64,000 nucleotides of DNA from Steroidobacteraceae bacterium. GTDB lineage: Bacteria; Pseudomonadota; Gammaproteobacteria; Steroidobacterales; Steroidobacteraceae. Numbering within the stretch: the first letter of the stretch is position 1; each line of letters opens with the position of its first letter. A program made the position numbers and the translations under genes. Below the pieces are notes generated by a model, which worked only from the letters and a program-made list of their open reading frames with translations, ran no database searches and was not told where the DNA came from. Positions 53,988 to 63,030 of this stretch are shown here, piece after piece. The stretch lies in NCBI GenBank assembly GCA_041395505.1, contig JAWLAG010000001.1:2108001-2172000 (forward strand), read 5' to 3'.

Positions 53988-55388
53988 ATGGACCAATTCA
54001 TCGCCGATAGCTGGGATCGCAGCATCGTCCCCGTCCTGACCGACTACATACGCATACCCAACAAGTCGCCGCTGTTCGCTCCCGATTGGGCGCAGCTTGG
54101 CCATATGGACAAGGCCGTCGAACTGTTTGCCGGTTGGTGCCGGGCCCAGGAAGTACCTGGCATGACGGTTGAAGTGCAAAAGTTGCCGGGCAGGACACCC
54201 TTGCTCCTCGTGGATATCCCCGGCCAGCGGGACGACGTGGTACTGCTCTATGGCCATCTCGACAAGCAACCCGAATTTACCGGCTGGAACGCGGGCCTGG
54301 GTCCCTGGGAGCCGGTCATGCGCAGCGGTCGCCTGTACGGGCGCGGCGGCGCGGATGACGGCTATGCCCTGTTCAGTTCGTTGTGCGCAATCATGGCGTT
54401 GCAGCGCGCATCGGTTTCGTTGCCGCGCTGCGTCATCGTCATCGAAGCCTCCGAAGAAAGCGGCAGCATAGACCTGCCGGCCCACCTGGCCGCGCTCGGC
54501 AAGCGTCTCGGCAAGCCGTCGCTGGTTGTGTGCCTCGACGCCGAGTGCGGCAATTACGACCAGTTATGGTGCACCACTTCTTTGCGCGGCAACCTCACCG
54601 GCACATTGCGGGTACAAGTACTCAAGGAAGGCGTTCACTCCGGCATGGGCACAGGTATCGCGCCGACGCCCTTCCGGATCGTCCAGCAGGTATTGGCAAG
54701 ACTCGAAGATCCGGCAACGGGCGAGCTGCTGGTCGAGGAACTTCGCGCAGAAATACCCGGAGACCGGAGCGAAGAAGCCACGCTTGCTGCAGCGGTGCTC
54801 GGACCTGAGATCGCCGGCAAGTTGCCATTCTGTGAAGGCGCCAGGGCTGTCGATGCGGATCCTCGCGAATTGGTGCTCAACAACACCTGGCGGGGAACCC
54901 TCGCAATCACGGGAGCCGAGGGGTTACCTCCGATCGCCTCAGCCGGCAATGTGCTGCTGCCGGAAATCTCGCTCAAACTGTCGCTGCGCCTTGCGCCGAC
55001 CACCGATGCGGCCATTGCAGCGGCGGCCGTGAAGCGAGTTCTCGAATCGCAACCGCCTTATGGCGCGAAAGTCACATTCGAAGTGAGCTCGTCCATGCAG
55101 GGGTGGAATGCGCCATCGCTGGCACCCTGGCTCGCCAGGTCCATGGAGCGGGCATCGCAACTCGTATACGGCAAATCCGCTGTGTTTCTGGGCTGTGGCG
55201 GCAGCATTCCGTTCATGGCGATGCTCGGCGAGATATTTCCGGAAACGCAGTTTTTCATCACCGGTGTGCTTGGCCCACATTCAAATGCGCATGGACCGAA
55301 TGAATTCCTGCATGTGCCATATGCCAAGCAGCTGACCCACTGCGTTGCCGAAGTGCTGCGCGATCACGCGAACCGGGACTCCGACTGA
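53988..55388 (+). CDS. M20-family metallopeptidase (dipeptidase-like)
   Basis: A 466-residue dizinc peptidase. Metal ligand regions are YGHLDKQPEF, GRGGADDGYA, EASEESGS, CLDAECGNYD and GPHSNAHGPNEF, and a lid domain is inserted around 210-330. The family cleaves dipeptides such as carnosine-type or Xaa-Xaa substrates in the cytoplasm; specificity is unknown. The 46 bases upstream are A+T-rich, and TTTAGG precedes the ATG. It ends 13 bases from the convergent NERD gene. Confidence 0.9.
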   Translation: MDQFIADSWDRSIVPVLTDYIRIPNKSPLFAPDWAQLGHMDKAVELFAGWCRAQEVPGMTVEVQKLPGRTPLLLVDIPGQRDDVVLLYGHLDKQPEFTGWNAGLGPWEPVMRSGRLYGRGGADDGYALFSSLCAIMALQRASVSLPRCVIVIEASEESGSIDLPAHLAALGKRLGKPSLVVCLDAECGNYDQLWCTTSLRGNLTGTLRVQVLKEGVHSGMGTGIAPTPFRIVQQVLARLEDPATGELLVEELRAEIPGDRSEEATLAAAVLGPEIAGKLPFCEGARAVDADPRELVLNNTWRGTLAITGAEGLPPIASAGNVLLPEISLKLSLRLAPTTDAAIAAAAVKRVLESQPPYGAKVTFEVSSSMQGWNAPSLAPWLARSMERASQLVYGKSAVFLGCGGSIPFMAMLGEIFPETQFFITGVLGPHSNAHGPNEFLHVPYAKQLTHCVAEVLRDHANRDSD

Positions 55389-55401
55389 CGAACGACCCGC
55401 T

Positions 55402-56025
55402 CTAGCTGACGACCGCGCGCGGTTTGCGTAACGGGCTTGGCTGCAATGCTTCCAGCAGGTTCTGCCACGCAGGCGCGAACGCTTCATGGATGCCCCGCAA
55501 TGCCTGCCGGTCGACGACCGGCAGATCGGCCGTCAATCCGCCCAACAGCAAGGTATTAGACGGGACTCCTTTTGGAAAGCGTGCACCGTCACCGAATACG
55601 ATACGCCCCTCGACCGACAAATCCGCCGCAACGCGTTTGACAGCCGCAATTCTGTCGAGCAACGCTCCCTGAGGGTTCTCGAAGGTGCTGCGGCTACGCG
55701 GGTGCATGACCGTCCACTGCGTCATCTGATCGCCACCGAAGATATTGCCTCTGACATCACGCAAATCGACCAACACCACTCCACGCGGCGTTAGCAGCAG
55801 ATAGTCGATGTGCAGCAGTGTGTCAGCGCCATCCGAGATGGCAACGTTGCGCCGATACTCGAACGAGATATCCGAAAGTGACTGCTCGAGCCGCCGCAAC
55901 GCCCTACGATGCCTGTGCCAGCGCCAGATGATCCCGGCTGCGGCAACCAGGACGATGATGCCGGCGACACCGAGGCCGATCAGCAGCGGATCTCTGTCGG
56001 CCACGATGGATTCAAGTAGATTCAT
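55402..56025 (-). CDS. Membrane-anchored NERD-domain protein
   Basis: A 207-residue protein: an N-terminal membrane helix (about 14-35), a basic linker (RWHRHRRALRRLEQ), then a nuclease-related domain with HIDYLLLTPRGVVLVDLRDV, the region carrying the D-xn-(D/E)-x-K-like site; the usual EXK is degenerate here (VDLRD), so nuclease activity is doubtful. Its ATG at 56025 shares one base with the thrC stop (TGATG), so it is translationally coupled to the threonine operon. Function in that setting is unknown. Confidence 0.77.
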   Translation of the reverse strand: MNLLESIVADRDPLLIGLGVAGIIVLVAAAGIIWRWHRHRRALRRLEQSLSDISFEYRRNVAISDGADTLLHIDYLLLTPRGVVLVDLRDVRGNIFGGDQMTQWTVMHPRSRSTFENPQGALLDRIAAVKRVAADLSVEGRIVFGDGARFPKGVPSNTLLLGGLTADLPVVDRQALRGIHEAFAPAWQNLLEALQPSPLRKPRAVVS

Positions 56026-57326
56026 CAACCAGCCAATGATCCCAGAATTGCACGCAGGGACTCGATCTCAGGCGACATGACTTCATAGTGTGTGGCGCGA
56101 TCTGCAAGCGCAGCAAGCGCCGGTGGCAATTTTATCGTGCTATCAATCAGCGGTTCGACAATTTCTGGAAACTTGGCCGGATGCGCAGTCGACACGATAG
56201 CCCAGGGTCGTTTGCGCCGTGGCGGTTCCAGTTGCGCGTAAACTTCGGCAGCGGTAGCAGTGTGCGGGCACCAGATGCGCCCGTATTCGGCGAAATCGTG
56301 GCGAATGCGCTGCCGGATCTGCTCATCGCTGACGGTGCACGCGCTCAAGGCTTTGCGCATGTCGGATGCCGACGGCGTGAGATCGAGTAGCCGTTCCATG
56401 TTGGAGGGGTTACCGGAGTCCATGGCCGACGCCAGAGTCGCAATCGTGGGCCGCGGTCGCCACTCACCGGTGTCCAGAAAGTCGACCACGCTGCGATTGG
56501 CGTTCTGCGCGATGATGATATCCGCGATCGGCAAACCGATCTGTCGCGCCCACACGCAGGCCATCGCATTACCGAGGTTGCCACTCGGAACTATGAAAGA
56601 CAATTTCGTTTCGAACTGTCGCCAATGATGGACGCTGGCCCACGCGTAATACGCCATCTGCGGCAACAAACGCCCGAGATTGATGCTGTTGGCGGAGGAC
56701 AGATGCAGGCGCAGCGCAAGGTCGGAATCCCGGAACGCGGCTTTGACCAACGCCTGGCAATCGTCGAAATCACCGCGCACGGCAACGCCGAGCACGTTAT
56801 CGCCCCAGCAGGTCAATTGCAGCTGCTGAGCCGGAGAGACGCGGCCTTGCGGAAAGAGCACGACAACGTTGAATCCGGGCCGTCGGTGAAACGCCGCTGC
56901 GACTGCGCCACCCGTGTCGCCCGAGGTCGCCACCAGAATCGTCAGTGGTGGATCAGTCGGGCGGCGCAACGTCGCGAGGCTTGCGGCCAGAAACCTTGCG
57001 CCGAAGTCCTTGAACGCCGCAGTCGGACCGTGGAACAACTCCAGAACAGACAATGCGCCATCCGCAGTGACCGTGGTCAGTGGACATGGAAAATTGAAGG
57101 CGGCGCCGCAAATCGTTTCGAGGGATGTTTCCAGCACATCGCCTGCGGCGAACGGCCGCATCATCGTGGTTGCAATGGGCACGAGGGCGTCGGCGAGCAA
57201 CGCGTCCTGCGACCAATGTGGCCACTCGACGGGCACGTAAAGCCCGCCATCGGGCGCAAGGCCCTGGGCCAGCGCGGCGGACAAGGAAATTTGCGGCCGA
57301 GGACTGCGGGTGCTGCGGTACTTCAT
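56025..57326 (-). CDS. thrC: Threonine synthase
   Basis: A 433-residue PLP enzyme of the type I (E. coli-like) class. The PLP lysine is in HGPTAAFKDFGARF; VATSGDTGGAVAAAF and SGNLGNAMACVWARQIG are further cofactor contacts. It converts O-phosphohomoserine to threonine. Overlaps the thrB stop by 4 bases (ATGA). Confidence 0.95.
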   Translation of the reverse strand: MKYRSTRSPRPQISLSAALAQGLAPDGGLYVPVEWPHWSQDALLADALVPIATTMMRPFAAGDVLETSLETICGAAFNFPCPLTTVTADGALSVLELFHGPTAAFKDFGARFLAASLATLRRPTDPPLTILVATSGDTGGAVAAAFHRRPGFNVVVLFPQGRVSPAQQLQLTCWGDNVLGVAVRGDFDDCQALVKAAFRDSDLALRLHLSSANSINLGRLLPQMAYYAWASVHHWRQFETKLSFIVPSGNLGNAMACVWARQIGLPIADIIIAQNANRSVVDFLDTGEWRPRPTIATLASAMDSGNPSNMERLLDLTPSASDMRKALSACTVSDEQIRQRIRHDFAEYGRIWCPHTATAAEVYAQLEPPRRKRPWAIVSTAHPAKFPEIVEPLIDSTIKLPPALAALADRATHYEVMSPEIESLRAILGSLAG

Positions 57327-58258
57327 CTGGAGGAGATGACGTGTGCACCCTTGCCGGCGAGGTCGACCGTCCAGGAGTCCGATGCCAGGCCAGCATCGGT
57401 GAACGCAGTCGCCATCGCCGCGCCGACCATGTCAGCGCGATCCGCGGCGACCCAGGCGAATACGCTCGGGCCCGCGCCGGAAATCGAGCAACCGATCGCA
57501 CCACTGTCGAGTGCCGCAGCGCGCACGGCGTCGAAACCGGGTATCAGCGCTTTGCGCTGCCGTTCGATGACGATGTCATTGAGACCTTCGCGAATCAACT
57601 CCAGGTCGTTCGTATAACAGCCCGAGATGAACCCGGCCAGGTTGGCGGTCTGCCACACGAAGTCGGCCATTTCGACACTGCCCTTGAGCAGTGCCCGGGC
57701 GGAACGCGTTGAAATCTCGATATGCGGGTGCACGATGACGGCCCGAATCTGTGTCGGCACCGGAATGCGTTTGACTCTCGGGTCGTCCACACCGACCGTC
57801 AAAACCAGTCCGCCGAACAGACTCGGCGAAATATTGTCGACGTGCAGCGAACCGGATGAGACACGTTCGCCTTGCATCGCGAACTTCAAAAGCTCGATAT
57901 CAGGCAGGGACTTCGGAAGAAGAGCATTCGCTGCAACTACAGCCGCCACAGCCGACGCGGCTGAACCACCGAGCCCCGACCCGAGAGGAATACCCTTGTG
58001 GATGTGCACGGCCATGCCGCAATCGGGCAGGAATTGCCGTTGCATCGCGACCAGACCGGCGCCGGCAGTATTCTGCAACGGATCGGTCGGTAGCTGCTCG
58101 ACCAGCCCACTGCAGCCGCTGATCTCAACCCCTGGTGTATCCGTGCGATTCACTGTCACGGTATCGCCGAGCGCGTCGATGGCGAAGCCGAGGATATCGA
58201 AACCTATGGCGACGTTGCCCGCCGATGCCGGTGCGAATGCTTGCGCTGTCTGGATCAA
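57323..58258 (-). CDS. thrB: Homoserine kinase
   Basis: A 311-residue GHMP kinase. The ATP loop is IPLGSGLGGSAAS and the N-terminal AFAPASAGNVAIGFDILG aligns with E. coli ThrB; the C-terminal GCSISGAGPSVFAW is the third GHMP motif. It phosphorylates homoserine. The only start giving the conserved N-terminus is TTG at 58258, overlapping the thrA stop as TTGA. Confidence 0.95.
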   Translation of the reverse strand: MIQTAQAFAPASAGNVAIGFDILGFAIDALGDTVTVNRTDTPGVEISGCSGLVEQLPTDPLQNTAGAGLVAMQRQFLPDCGMAVHIHKGIPLGSGLGGSAASAVAAVVAANALLPKSLPDIELLKFAMQGERVSSGSLHVDNISPSLFGGLVLTVGVDDPRVKRIPVPTQIRAVIVHPHIEISTRSARALLKGSVEMADFVWQTANLAGFISGCYTNDLELIREGLNDIVIERQRKALIPGFDAVRAAALDSGAIGCSISGAGPSVFAWVAADRADMVGAAMATAFTDAGLASDSWTVDLAGKGAHVISSR

Positions 58259-60744
58259 AGTCGCGCACCAAGATAGGCGGACAGGCGCAGCAAATCGGCG
58301 AATACGCCGCCGGCCGTGACTTCGGGACCCGCACCTGGCCCTTGCACGATCAATGGATTGTCACAATATCGCGCCGTTGCAAATCGCACGATGTTATCTG
58401 TCAATGCAATGTTGGCGAGCGCATGGCCGGCCGGCACTTCGACCAGACCGACGCTCGCCTGTCCCGACGCATCGAGACGCCCGACATAACGCAATACCCG
58501 ACCCTTGGCCCGAGCCGCCGCGTAGCGTTGGCGCATGGCCTCGTCGTGTTGCGGAAGATGCGCCAGGAATTCATCGACCGGCACGTCGCGCAGTTCGGTC
58601 GGTACCAGCGACTCGACCGTGACATCGGCGAGCTCGAGTCGCAGTCCCATCTCGCGGCCGAGAATGATGAGCTTGCGCGCCACGTCGGTCCCGGAGAGGT
58701 CATCACGCGGATCCGGCTCGGTGAAACCGCGGTTCTTCGCCTCGACCACGATGCTGGAGAATGCCTTGGCGCCATCATAGACATTGAAAAGGTACGCGAG
58801 CGTTCCCGAGAATATTCCCTCGATGCTGCGCACTTCATCGCCGGTCTCACGCAGGTCCCGCAGCGTCTGCATGATCGGCAAACCGGCGCCTACTGTTGCT
58901 TCATAAAGATAATGGGCACCGCTCGCGCGCCTTGATGCCTGCAGTCGCTGGTAGTAGTCATACGGTGCGCTGTTCGCTTTCTTGTTCGGCGTGATGACGT
59001 GGATACCCGCGGCGAGCCAGCGCTCGTATTGGCCGGCGACCTCGCTACTCGCACTGCAGTCGATGATTGCAGCATGCGGCAAGTGATCGACATGAACGTG
59101 GCTCGTGAACGTATCGAAATCCATCGCAAGCGACGATCCGGTGTACTGGTCCCGCCACGAATCGAGATCGATACGGCGCTCGTCTAGCAACATGCGCCGG
59201 GACCCTGCCAGCGCTCTCACCCGCAGATCCAGATGCGCATTATCGCGCAGCCTTTGTTGTTGCGAACGCATCTGCTCGAGAAGCACGCGACCGACCGTAC
59301 CCGGCCCGATGAAACCAATCGACAACGTGTGCGCCGACAGGTAGAAACCCGAATGCACCGCCCGCAGCGCGCGCGTGCCGGCCCGACCGTCGATCACGAC
59401 CGAAATATTGCGCTCCGAGGCCCCTTGCGCGATCGCGCGCACGTTGACGGCAGCACTGCCCAGCGCGGTGAATACCTTTGCCGACACGCCAGGGGTACCA
59501 GCCATGCGATCGCCAACAACGGCGAGTATGGACAGATCCTCGTCCACGCCGACATCCTGAATCTGCCCTTCGCGCAGCTCGCGCTCGAAGGCAAGCCGCA
59601 CGACTTCGACCGCCCGTTTCGCCTCGCGTTGCGGTACGGCGCAGCATATCGAGTGCTCGGAGCTTCCCTGCGAGATCAAAATGACGGAAATGCCCTCCTC
59701 GCGCAGCGCGCCGAACAGCCGATGCGCCGTGCCGGGCACGCCGATCATCCCCGCACCTTCTATATTGACGAGAGCCACATCGTCGATCGAGGTGATGCCT
59801 TTGACGGTCAGGCCACCATCGGTTCGATCGCTGATGGTCGTGCCCCTGTCCTGCGGCGCGAAAGTATTGCGGATGCGGATCGGGATCCGCCGTTCGATGG
59901 CGGGCGCCATGGTCTGGGGATGAAGGACCTTGGCGCCGAAATAGGCGAGTTCCATCGCTTCGTTATAGGTCAGTTCGGCAATCACCTCTGCATCCGGCAC
60001 CCTGCGCGGATCGGCAGAAAGCACTCCGCTGACATCGGTCCAGATCTGGATTTCGCTGGCGCGCAGCAAGGCGCCGAGTATCGAGGCGGAGAAATCGCTG
60101 CCATTGCGCCCGAGCGTAGTCTGCACCCCGCGACTGTCCGCAGCGATGAAGCCTGTCATGATGACGAGTCCGTCGTAGTCGTCGCTGACAGCAGCAGTAA
60201 CCTTGCTCTGCGACTCCACCCAGGAAATCACCGGTCCGAGCGGCTGCCATTCGGCGACGATGATCTGCCTGGCATCGAGCCACAGAACCTTGTCGCCAAA
60301 CCGGCCACGCTCGAGCATGAGTTCGCGAAATAGCAGTGTCGACCAGATTTCGCCGAAACCCGCGATCAGGTCCGCAACGCTTCGCGAAGCCGAACGGGTG
60401 AGCTCGATGGTTTGCAGGACCGACTCGATGTCGTGCAGGTCACGCTGCAGTGCCGCCAGGTAGCGTTGTGCACTGTTTTCGCTCAGCACCGACCGGGCGA
60501 TGCCGGAATGTCGGTCACGCAGTTTTGCAAGCGTCTCCCGGTACGAACGATCACGCGCTTCCGCGAGGTGAACGAGCGACAGCAGGCTGTCTGTTACTCC
60601 CCGCGCCGCAGACAGCACGACTGCCTTGCGCCGCTGGGGTTCGGATTCGACGATTTGCGCCACGCGAGTGAAGCACTCGCTGTCCGCGACACTCGAGCCG
60701 CCAAACTTATGAACGACCCAGGCAGCAGGGCCAGACGATGACAT
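58255..60744 (-). CDS. thrA: Bifunctional aspartokinase/homoserine dehydrogenase
   Basis: An 829-residue fused enzyme. Aspartokinase (about 1-300) starts WVVHKFGGSSVAD; two ACT-type regulatory segments (about 310-465) contain VNIEGAGMIGVPGTAHRLF; homoserine dehydrogenase (about 470-829) starts IGFIGPGTVGRVLLEQM with a later TPNKKANS substrate region. It performs the first and third steps of the threonine branch and is normally feedback-inhibited by threonine. ATG at 60744 gives the conserved start; an upstream extension is arginine-rich noise. thrA-thrB-thrC-NERD form one transcript. I see no Thr/Ile-rich leader peptide upstream. Confidence 0.96.
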   Translation of the reverse strand: MSSSGPAAWVVHKFGGSSVADSECFTRVAQIVESEPQRRKAVVLSAARGVTDSLLSLVHLAEARDRSYRETLAKLRDRHSGIARSVLSENSAQRYLAALQRDLHDIESVLQTIELTRSASRSVADLIAGFGEIWSTLLFRELMLERGRFGDKVLWLDARQIIVAEWQPLGPVISWVESQSKVTAAVSDDYDGLVIMTGFIAADSRGVQTTLGRNGSDFSASILGALLRASEIQIWTDVSGVLSADPRRVPDAEVIAELTYNEAMELAYFGAKVLHPQTMAPAIERRIPIRIRNTFAPQDRGTTISDRTDGGLTVKGITSIDDVALVNIEGAGMIGVPGTAHRLFGALREEGISVILISQGSSEHSICCAVPQREAKRAVEVVRLAFERELREGQIQDVGVDEDLSILAVVGDRMAGTPGVSAKVFTALGSAAVNVRAIAQGASERNISVVIDGRAGTRALRAVHSGFYLSAHTLSIGFIGPGTVGRVLLEQMRSQQQRLRDNAHLDLRVRALAGSRRMLLDERRIDLDSWRDQYTGSSLAMDFDTFTSHVHVDHLPHAAIIDCSASSEVAGQYERWLAAGIHVITPNKKANSAPYDYYQRLQASRRASGAHYLYEATVGAGLPIMQTLRDLRETGDEVRSIEGIFSGTLAYLFNVYDGAKAFSSIVVEAKNRGFTEPDPRDDLSGTDVARKLIILGREMGLRLELADVTVESLVPTELRDVPVDEFLAHLPQHDEAMRQRYAAARAKGRVLRYVGRLDASGQASVGLVEVPAGHALANIALTDNIVRFATARYCDNPLIVQGPGAGPEVTAGGVFADLLRLSAYLGARL

Positions 60745-60792
60745 TAACGAGCTTGATCCAGAATGTGACGGGCGGGCGTCGAATCGCGACCT

Positions 60793-60822
60793 ATATTCGG
60801 ACTCTAAATGCCACGCGGACAA
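60793..60822 (-). promoter_or_regulatory. Weak candidate promoter for thrABC
   Basis: TTGTCC and GAATAT on the minus strand with an 18-base spacer, about 50 bases before the thrA ATG. Neither hexamer is strong. It is the best pair I found in the 183-base divergent region. Confidence 0.25.
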
Positions 60823-60927
60823 CACGCAAGCACCGACCGGCGCGGACCCTGGCGGCCAACGGATCGAGGTAGGCTGCACGGGCCGATGGCATAATCGACC
60901 ACCACCTGCAACCGCCTGCCGCATTGG

Positions 60928-61974
60928 ATGGACAGCTCCTTTTCCCGACTCCTGCCGTTTTTCGACGCCGCACGTCTGGCTGGTCAGGATCTGGTGCTCG
61001 CAACCGCCGTTGCGACCAGCGGCTCGACCTACCGCAAGGCAGGCGCCCAGATTCTCATTTCAGGAGACGGCCGTTACAGCGGCATGCTCTCCGGCGGTTG
61101 CCTCGAGCACGACCTCGCACTGCATGCCCGACGTGTACTCGACAGCGGCCGGGGTGAACTCGTGACCTACGAGCTCGGGGGGCCGGGCGATGAGCTTTGG
61201 GGTATGGGCCTTGGCTGCGAAGGCGGCATGCGCATTCTCCTGTCGCCACTTCACGCTGCCGGCGGCTGGCAGCCGCTGGCAGAGCTTGCTCGGTGCTGGC
61301 AGGACCGCCAGGGAATGACCGCGTGCTATATCGTTGCCTCCGCTTCGCCGGCGCTGCCGATCGGCCGAATCATTACATCGCTTACCGATGTGCCCATCGC
61401 CTTCAGGGACCTGGTCGGGCCATGGCTCGAGCATACTTCGGACATCGCCCTGTATCGAAAGACGGGTGATTCGGCCCTGGAGGCATTCACAATGCCGCTG
61501 GCATTGCCCGCGCGAGTGTTGCTGCTGGGCGCCGGCTTCGATGCAGAACCGGTCGTCGAATTCGCTCAGCGTGTTGGTTTCGGCGTCAGCGTTTTCGACC
61601 ATCGCCCTGCCCTGGTACAACGCGCGCGATTCCCCGCCGCTGAGACCATGCGGCACGGGGAGCCCGCGGCCGCCGCCGACATGATCGCCGCCTTGAAGCC
61701 ACGTGCAGCGATCGTCATGAGCCATCATCTCGCGAGCGACCGAATCTATCTGCAGTCCCTGGCGCGTAGCGACGTGCCATTCATCGGCCTGCTCGGGCCG
61801 CCGGGGCGTCGCCAAAGACTGCTCGAGAGCCTGCAGCCGAGCGACCGAGCGAGACTCGGGGCACGACTGCATGCCCCGGTCGGCCTCGATCTCGGTGGCC
61901 GCACACCTGAGACCATCGCATTGGCAATCGTCGCGGAACTCGTCGCAACTATTACCCATTGGGAAGCAACATGA
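60928..61974 (+). CDS. XdhC/CoxI-family protein
   Basis: A 348-residue protein with the two XdhC domains: the N-terminal part has SGSTYRKAGAQILIS and GMLSGGCLEHDL (with the cysteine implicated in molybdenum-cofactor handling), and the C-terminal Rossmann part begins RVLLLGAGFDAEPVVEFA. Such proteins sulfurate or insert the molybdenum cofactor of xanthine dehydrogenase-type enzymes. No molybdoenzyme of that type is in the window, so its partner is elsewhere or the protein has another role. The stop overlaps the MaoC-like start by 4 bases. Confidence 0.87.
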   Translation: MDSSFSRLLPFFDAARLAGQDLVLATAVATSGSTYRKAGAQILISGDGRYSGMLSGGCLEHDLALHARRVLDSGRGELVTYELGGPGDELWGMGLGCEGGMRILLSPLHAAGGWQPLAELARCWQDRQGMTACYIVASASPALPIGRIITSLTDVPIAFRDLVGPWLEHTSDIALYRKTGDSALEAFTMPLALPARVLLLGAGFDAEPVVEFAQRVGFGVSVFDHRPALVQRARFPAAETMRHGEPAAAADMIAALKPRAAIVMSHHLASDRIYLQSLARSDVPFIGLLGPPGRRQRLLESLQPSDRARLGARLHAPVGLDLGGRTPETIALAIVAELVATITHWEAT

Positions 61975-62990
61975 CCCGAGTAGACGTCCCCTGGTTCGAA
62001 GACTTGCCGCCAGGTGAGGAATTCGACGCCCCTGCCGTGACGCTTACGACCGGCCAGTCCGCGTTGTACCAGGCGATAACCGGCGATCGACTGCGGTTAG
62101 CGCTTGATCACGGCGCCGCGCGCGCTGTTACCGGTGCAGCCGAACCGCTTGCACACCCGCTGCTCGCCATCAATATGGCAATTGGACAAACGACCTGGGC
62201 GACACAACGCGTCAAGGCGAATCTTTTCTACCGTGGCCTTACATTGATGAAGACGGTCTGCCTCGGCGATAGCCTTTATACGAGGACGCGGGTCATTGCA
62301 GCGCATCGCAACCAGCTGCGCGAGCAGCGCGAAGCGACCGGCCTGGTCGCGCTCGAAATCACGACCCGCAATCAGCGGAACGAAACGGTTCTGCATTTCT
62401 GGCGATGCGCCATGGTTGCCTGCCGCGACCGGCTGCCCACCGAAGGCGGCACAGGGAATGAAATCGAACGCGTTGGCCGTGATTTCGATGTGACTTTGCC
62501 GGAAAGAATTGCCGCCGACTACGCCAGTCGCTGGCAGGTCGCGGCCTGGGCAAGCGGACTCTCCGGGCGCCGTGCAGCCCAATTTGCGCCCGGGGAGACG
62601 ATGTCCTTGACGCCGCGCGACACCGTCAGCCTTGCGCCCGAGCTCGTGAGGCTTACATTGAACCTCGCCATGACTCACACCGATGCAGGCGCATCGTATT
62701 TGGGCGAAAGACTGGTCTACGGGGGCCATGTGATTGCACTCGCCTTCGCGCAATTGACGCGGCTGATGCCGAATCTCCTGACACTCATCTCCTGGGACGA
62801 ATGTTCCCATACGGCGCCCGTACTCGAGGGCGACCGGTTGCGAAGCGAGGCGCGAGTCCTCGAATCCAAACAGATCGGTGACCTGGCATTGCAGCGGATA
62901 CGCGTCGTGAGTTATGCCGCCCGGGGCACGATTCAACACGAGAGCGAGCAACAGGCGCTCGACTGGACCCTGACGGCACTCAGTCTGTGA
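61971..62990 (+). CDS. MaoC-like hotdog dehydratase
   Basis: A 339-residue double-hotdog protein. The first half ends LHFWRCAMVACRD and the second has NLAMTHTDAG, ERLVYGGHVIALAFAQLTRL and SWDECSHTAPVLEGDRL. This pattern resembles mesaconyl-CoA hydratase/beta-methylmalyl-CoA dehydratase more than the R-specific hydratases, but the assignment is tentative. ATG at 61971 overlaps the XdhC-family stop (ATGA), so the two are coupled. An amidase gene follows after 40 bases. Confidence 0.78.
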   Translation: MTRVDVPWFEDLPPGEEFDAPAVTLTTGQSALYQAITGDRLRLALDHGAARAVTGAAEPLAHPLLAINMAIGQTTWATQRVKANLFYRGLTLMKTVCLGDSLYTRTRVIAAHRNQLREQREATGLVALEITTRNQRNETVLHFWRCAMVACRDRLPTEGGTGNEIERVGRDFDVTLPERIAADYASRWQVAAWASGLSGRRAAQFAPGETMSLTPRDTVSLAPELVRLTLNLAMTHTDAGASYLGERLVYGGHVIALAFAQLTRLMPNLLTLISWDECSHTAPVLEGDRLRSEARVLESKQIGDLALQRIRVVSYAARGTIQHESEQQALDWTLTALSL

Positions 62991-63030
62991 CGGTGCCGAA
63001 GCGCGCGTCAGCCAACAGAGTACCAGGTCG

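Noticed and set aside
59233..60333. A 366-codon plus-strand reading frame
   Set aside because: Antisense to thrA, composition unlike a folded protein.
60745..60927. Possible thr leader peptide
   Set aside because: No Thr/Ile run in any minus-strand frame of this region.
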